From assembly GCA_050949825.1 (NCBI GenBank), contig JBMNGL010000001.1, positions 124,001-188,000 of the forward strand: a stretch of 64,000 bases of DNA. The letters run 5' to 3'. Below the pieces are notes generated by a model. The model was not told where the DNA came from. It saw nothing but the letters and a program-made list of their open reading frames with translations, and did not search any database. Source of the stretch: DTU019 sp050949825. GTDB taxonomy: Bacteria; Bacillota; Syntrophomonadia; Syntrophomonadales; Syntrophomonadaceae. Below, one piece after another: positions 61,181 through 64,000 of this stretch (position 1 is the first letter of the stretch; every line of letters starts with the position of its first letter). A program made the position numbers and the translations under genes.

Positions 61181-62283
61181 CCTTGAAATACCTTCTTTCC
61201 CTTCATCTCCCGGCGCGAACGCCGCCATTCCAGGAGGTCAACAAAAGCTTCCAAGCGGGTTTGAACCCCGGCGCGGGCGGTTTGTTCATCAATAAACACG
61301 GTTTGCACCGGGATGTCGAAATCCCGGCTCACTGCAGGAATAATACTTTTAGCCACTATTTCCGGTATACAGGAAAAGGGGGCCAGTTGCACCACTCCGT
61401 CAAAGCCGTACCGGGCATACAGAATGGTTTCGGCAATACTGTTAACCCCGTGCCCGCCGATGGGGGCCTCCTGCAGATAGGGACGGGCTACCGCAAAAAG
61501 ATCGCCTTCCAGGTTCACAATGGTGTTTTTGCGGGTGTAGGCGCTCAAATAGATGGACCGGTCCGTTTCCACTCCCATTTCACCCAGCATCATTTGAATA
61601 TAGTGGTTGGCGGCCGGTTCCAAAACCACATAAATTTCTCCGATAAGCCCTATTTTGAGCGGTCGCCGGCTTTCATCGCAGGCCACCTCCTGCAGCAAGA
61701 GCAGGGCTTTATTGCGGGCTTCACGGATTTCATCCTCCTGCTGCGCGGCATCTATTAAAAGCAGCCCTTCATTTAAAGCCCGGGTAGTCTCCCCTCGCTT
61801 TATTTCCAGGGGTCGAATTTGATGGGAGCGGATTTCTATATCATCAATGGCCTTGACTTTCTCCCAGGTTATTTTTAGTACCTGCAGCAATTCTTTCCAG
61901 GATAAGCCCCCGCTGCGGCGAAGCTTGTTTATTTTCCCCATGAAATCGCCCAGGTTTAATAGGGGCATCTCCATGGCAATAACCTGCAGAGGAAGCTGTA
62001 GTTCTTCCAAAATGTATTTGTGCATGACCCAGTAGTAGCCGGCCCGGCAAGGCCCCATCCCCCCCGAGGTGATAACCGCTTCAGCGCCCATCTCGGCCAC
62101 TTCGATATAGGTCCCCAATAAAATCTTAAAGGGAATACAGGCAAACTCGGGAGCATAGCGAACCCCCAAATCAAGGGTGCGCTTGCTGGGCTCGGGGGGC
62201 ACTATGCACTCATGGCCCAGGTTTTCCACCAGCCATTTGAAAGCTATATATGAATAACCCATGCGCGGAAAACTTATTTTCAC
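61177..62283 (-). CDS. 2-hydroxyacyl-CoA dehydratase-related protein, COG3581-like
   Basis: A 368-residue HgdB/DUF2229-related protein with cysteines in YAPEFACIPFKILLG, SGGMGPCRAGYYWVM and LAPFSCIPEIVAKS, likely ligands of an iron-sulfur cluster. It is close to the family uncharacterised in most genomes that goes with BadF-type activases. The start GTG 62283 overlaps the upstream stop by one base (TAGTG). Confidence 0.78.
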   Translation of the reverse strand: MKISFPRMGYSYIAFKWLVENLGHECIVPPEPSKRTLDLGVRYAPEFACIPFKILLGTYIEVAEMGAEAVITSGGMGPCRAGYYWVMHKYILEELQLPLQVIAMEMPLLNLGDFMGKINKLRRSGGLSWKELLQVLKITWEKVKAIDDIEIRSHQIRPLEIKRGETTRALNEGLLLIDAAQQEDEIREARNKALLLLQEVACDESRRPLKIGLIGEIYVVLEPAANHYIQMMLGEMGVETDRSIYLSAYTRKNTIVNLEGDLFAVARPYLQEAPIGGHGVNSIAETILYARYGFDGVVQLAPFSCIPEIVAKSIIPAVSRDFDIPVQTVFIDEQTARAGVQTRLEAFVDLLEWRRSRREMKGKKVFQG

Positions 62284-63275
62284 TAGTGCCTCCTCTGATA
62301 ACGGAGCATATCCAGAAATGCCTCCACGCGGGTCCTCACCCCGGCTTCGCCGGTGTGCTCATCAACCGCTATGGGCAAATAAGGAATGGCGCCGCGGCGC
62401 TTGGCCTCAATCTCCAGCAAACGGTCCACCATGGAATCAGGGCCGCAGGCAAAAGCTGTGACGTGTATAATCCCGTCCACCCGATTATGCTCCATATAAT
62501 GCAGGCCGCCGTATACGGCGCGATTGGAAAAATACCAGAACAGGCTCTTGGGCAAGCATTTTGCCTGCCGGTCAATCTCCCTATCGGCCAGCATATCCTG
62601 GGTGACAATATTAACCTCTTCCTGCTGCAGAATCTTGAATAGACCCGCATTTATATAGGCATCATACAACACATAAGGATACCCGATCACGGCCAGGGTT
62701 AGGGTATGGCGGTGCCGGGTTGGCAGGGGCTTTACGCTGCCGTTTAATACTGCATCCAGCGCGTCCGGCACCAGCATGCCTTTATGGCACAGGCTTGCAA
62801 AGCTCTGCTGGGCTGCTTGGGCGCAACGCAACGCCCGCTTTATCTGTCCGGGACCGTTGCCGAGCTGCCGCCCTATCTCATCAGCCGCGTCTTGCAGCCC
62901 GGTTTTTGGTTGTTTTAAATCAATGCGCACATCAATCAGGGGCGGAAGAGGACTTAAAGCCAGGCGCACCATATCAGGCAGTCCCAGGAATTTGGGGCAA
63001 AAGGTTTCGGTGCCAAAATCGCCATGTTTACGCACGCTTACCAACCGCGGGCAGAACAAAAAATCACACCGCTCGGCCAGGTGGGCGGCATGACCGTGAT
63101 ATACCTTAATAGGAATACAGGCATCATTCACCGCTTCTTTAACCCCCCGATCCAAAATCGCACGGCTGGTGGGGGGCGATTCGACCACCTCATGGCCCAA
63201 CTCTTTAATAAATGTTTTCCATAGCGGTAAATAAAAATAATAGGCCAAGCTACGAGGAATCCCAACTTTATACAA
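62283..63275 (-). CDS. 2-hydroxyacyl-CoA dehydratase-related protein, COG3580-like
   Basis: A 330-residue DUF2229-type protein, partner of the previous one. Motifs: KVGIPRSLAYYFYLPLWKTF, EAVNDACIPIKVYHGHA, ETFCPKFLGLPDMV and FACGPDSMVDRLLE. The start is TTG 63275 with AGGAGG eight bases before. It opens a three-gene unit with the two genes downstream. The enzyme activated is not in the window, so the role is open. Confidence 0.78.
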   Translation of the reverse strand: MYKVGIPRSLAYYFYLPLWKTFIKELGHEVVESPPTSRAILDRGVKEAVNDACIPIKVYHGHAAHLAERCDFLFCPRLVSVRKHGDFGTETFCPKFLGLPDMVRLALSPLPPLIDVRIDLKQPKTGLQDAADEIGRQLGNGPGQIKRALRCAQAAQQSFASLCHKGMLVPDALDAVLNGSVKPLPTRHRHTLTLAVIGYPYVLYDAYINAGLFKILQQEEVNIVTQDMLADREIDRQAKCLPKSLFWYFSNRAVYGGLHYMEHNRVDGIIHVTAFACGPDSMVDRLLEIEAKRRGAIPYLPIAVDEHTGEAGVRTRVEAFLDMLRYQRRH

Positions 63276-63305
63276 AACAAACTCCTCCTGAAACAACTGC
63301 TGCGA

Positions 63306-64000
63306 TTAAACCTTAACCCTTATATCTCCCACCCTGCGGGTAAAACGCACCCTATCATAATATTCTAACAAAGGCAGCGCATACTTACGAGAAGTTTTGA
63401 ACAGGTCTCGGGCTGTAGCCAGGGTGAGTTCGGTTTGCCTCTGAAAGTGCTGCTCCAGAAGCTGTTTGCCCTCATGCAAGGTCCGGGCTGAAAAGATCAT
63501 ATCCTGGCTTATTTTGAGCAATTGCCCGTTGTCCAGAAGATAGGCCACCACCTCATTAAAAATGCCTTCGCTGGCCTGCAAACGCTCCTTCAACTCGCTC
63601 AGGGACGGGGGACTGAAAAGGTCTTTTTCCATCTCCTCCATAAAACGGTTGATAAGAACCTGCTCCTCCGCTCCAGGCCGGGGTTGATGATCTGGCAAGG
63701 CCAGGTTGTTTTGCACTGAAACCAGCACCTGCTCGTCCTCCAGGTGTTTAATCAGCAGATTAAACAACCGCGCATTGATCCTGGCATAGAAGCGGCTGCG
63801 CAGATCCTCACGGGAGTAGCCGCTGCGCAAAGGGTATTGGGCATGGTATTTCTGCAGCCAGGCGATGATATTGTCGCGGATGCGTTCAATGCCAAACCGG
63901 CTAATATAATCCCCATTTTTCAGGTCTTCAATCCTGCCATCCTGTTTAAGTTGCTCTAATTCGGCTGAAACCGCCGCCTCAGTGCTGCCTGTCATTTTGA
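63306..64000 (-). CDS. selB: Selenocysteine-specific elongation factor SelB (C-terminal part; runs off window end)
   Basis: The visible 231 residues match the winged-helix C-terminal part of SelB, which binds the SECIS hairpin: the final LATARDLFKTSRKYALPLLE and YYDRVRFTRRVGDIRVKV are the family signature. The GTPase and tRNA-Sec-binding domains are outside the window. The reading frame is open to position 64000. SelB delivers Sec-tRNA to in-frame UGA codons, here plausibly including the selD UGA. Confidence 0.88.
   Translation of the reverse strand, partial: KMTGSTEAAVSAELEQLKQDGRIEDLKNGDYISRFGIERIRDNIIAWLQKYHAQYPLRSGYSREDLRSRFYARINARLFNLLIKHLEDEQVLVSVQNNLALPDHQPRPGAEEQVLINRFMEEMEKDLFSPPSLSELKERLQASEGIFNEVVAYLLDNGQLLKISQDMIFSARTLHEGKQLLEQHFQRQTELTLATARDLFKTSRKYALPLLEYYDRVRFTRRVGDIRVKV

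Overview
The window reads as chromosomal DNA of an endospore-forming, anaerobic Clostridia member, most likely from the Syntrophomonas/Syntrophomonadaceae neighbourhood. That placement is inferred from gene content: a Spo0F-type regulator, a sporulation-type Lon protease (LonC), a SCIFF peptide with its radical-SAM maturase, a soluble chemotaxis transducer, a selenocysteine system and 2-hydroxyacyl-CoA dehydratase activases. No rRNA gene is present to settle it. About four fifths of the genes are on the minus strand.

Layout by region. 1-8.5 kb (minus): the spo0F 3'-truncated end, a Yip1-like membrane protein, sppA, a divergent alanine racemase beside a FemAB-type ligase, pyrG, a metallo-beta-lactamase-fold protein, a delta-like HARE-HTH protein and argS. 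9-21.2 kb (minus): a cell-surface cluster of an HD-GYP protein, a 2072-residue IPT/TIG repeat protein, a secreted 554-residue protein, an SLH-domain protein and a membrane-anchored M1-like peptidase. 21.3-31.6 kb: mixed single genes including cyclophilin, a hotdog protein, a PAS/GGDEF protein, a YycJ-like hydrolase, a transglutaminase-like protein and a chemotaxis transducer whose N-terminus is a Rossmann fold; rlmH follows. 32.2-38.4 kb: murA, a gluzincin, trxB, an M23 peptidase with LysM and G5, and the SCIFF maturase with its 48-residue six-cysteine precursor. 38.4-40.8 kb: tRNA-Gly, tRNA-Asp, a universal stress protein, and a small island (hicAB) bounded by a duplicated 3' half of tRNA-Val. 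40.8-47.1 kb: purA, lonC, rplI, DUF2232, MazG-like, rpsR, ssb and rpsF. 47.2-55.3 kb: two small SH3-like proteins, selD, an M18 aminopeptidase, CvpA, a VTT membrane protein, an Rpn-type nuclease, a frameshifted DUF1828 gene, tRNA-Sec and a CBS-ACT protein. 55.3-64 kb: the livKHMGF branched-chain amino acid transporter, three acyl-CoA dehydratase activase-type genes, and the C-terminal part of selB running off the window.

Three parts of the selenocysteine machinery (selD, tRNA-Sec, selB) lie within 17 kb. selD itself carries an in-frame UGA at codon 15 followed at 11 nt by a hairpin, so SelD is probably a selenoprotein and the gene starts 18 codons upstream of where an ordinary ORF caller puts it.

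The points most worth a second look are the SCIFF precursor/maturase pair (with a possible CTG start for the maturase), the selenocysteine SelD, the tRNA-Val-bounded hicAB island with a frameshifted hicA, the Rossmann/double-sensor/MCP fusion, and the giant IPT/TIG surface cluster.
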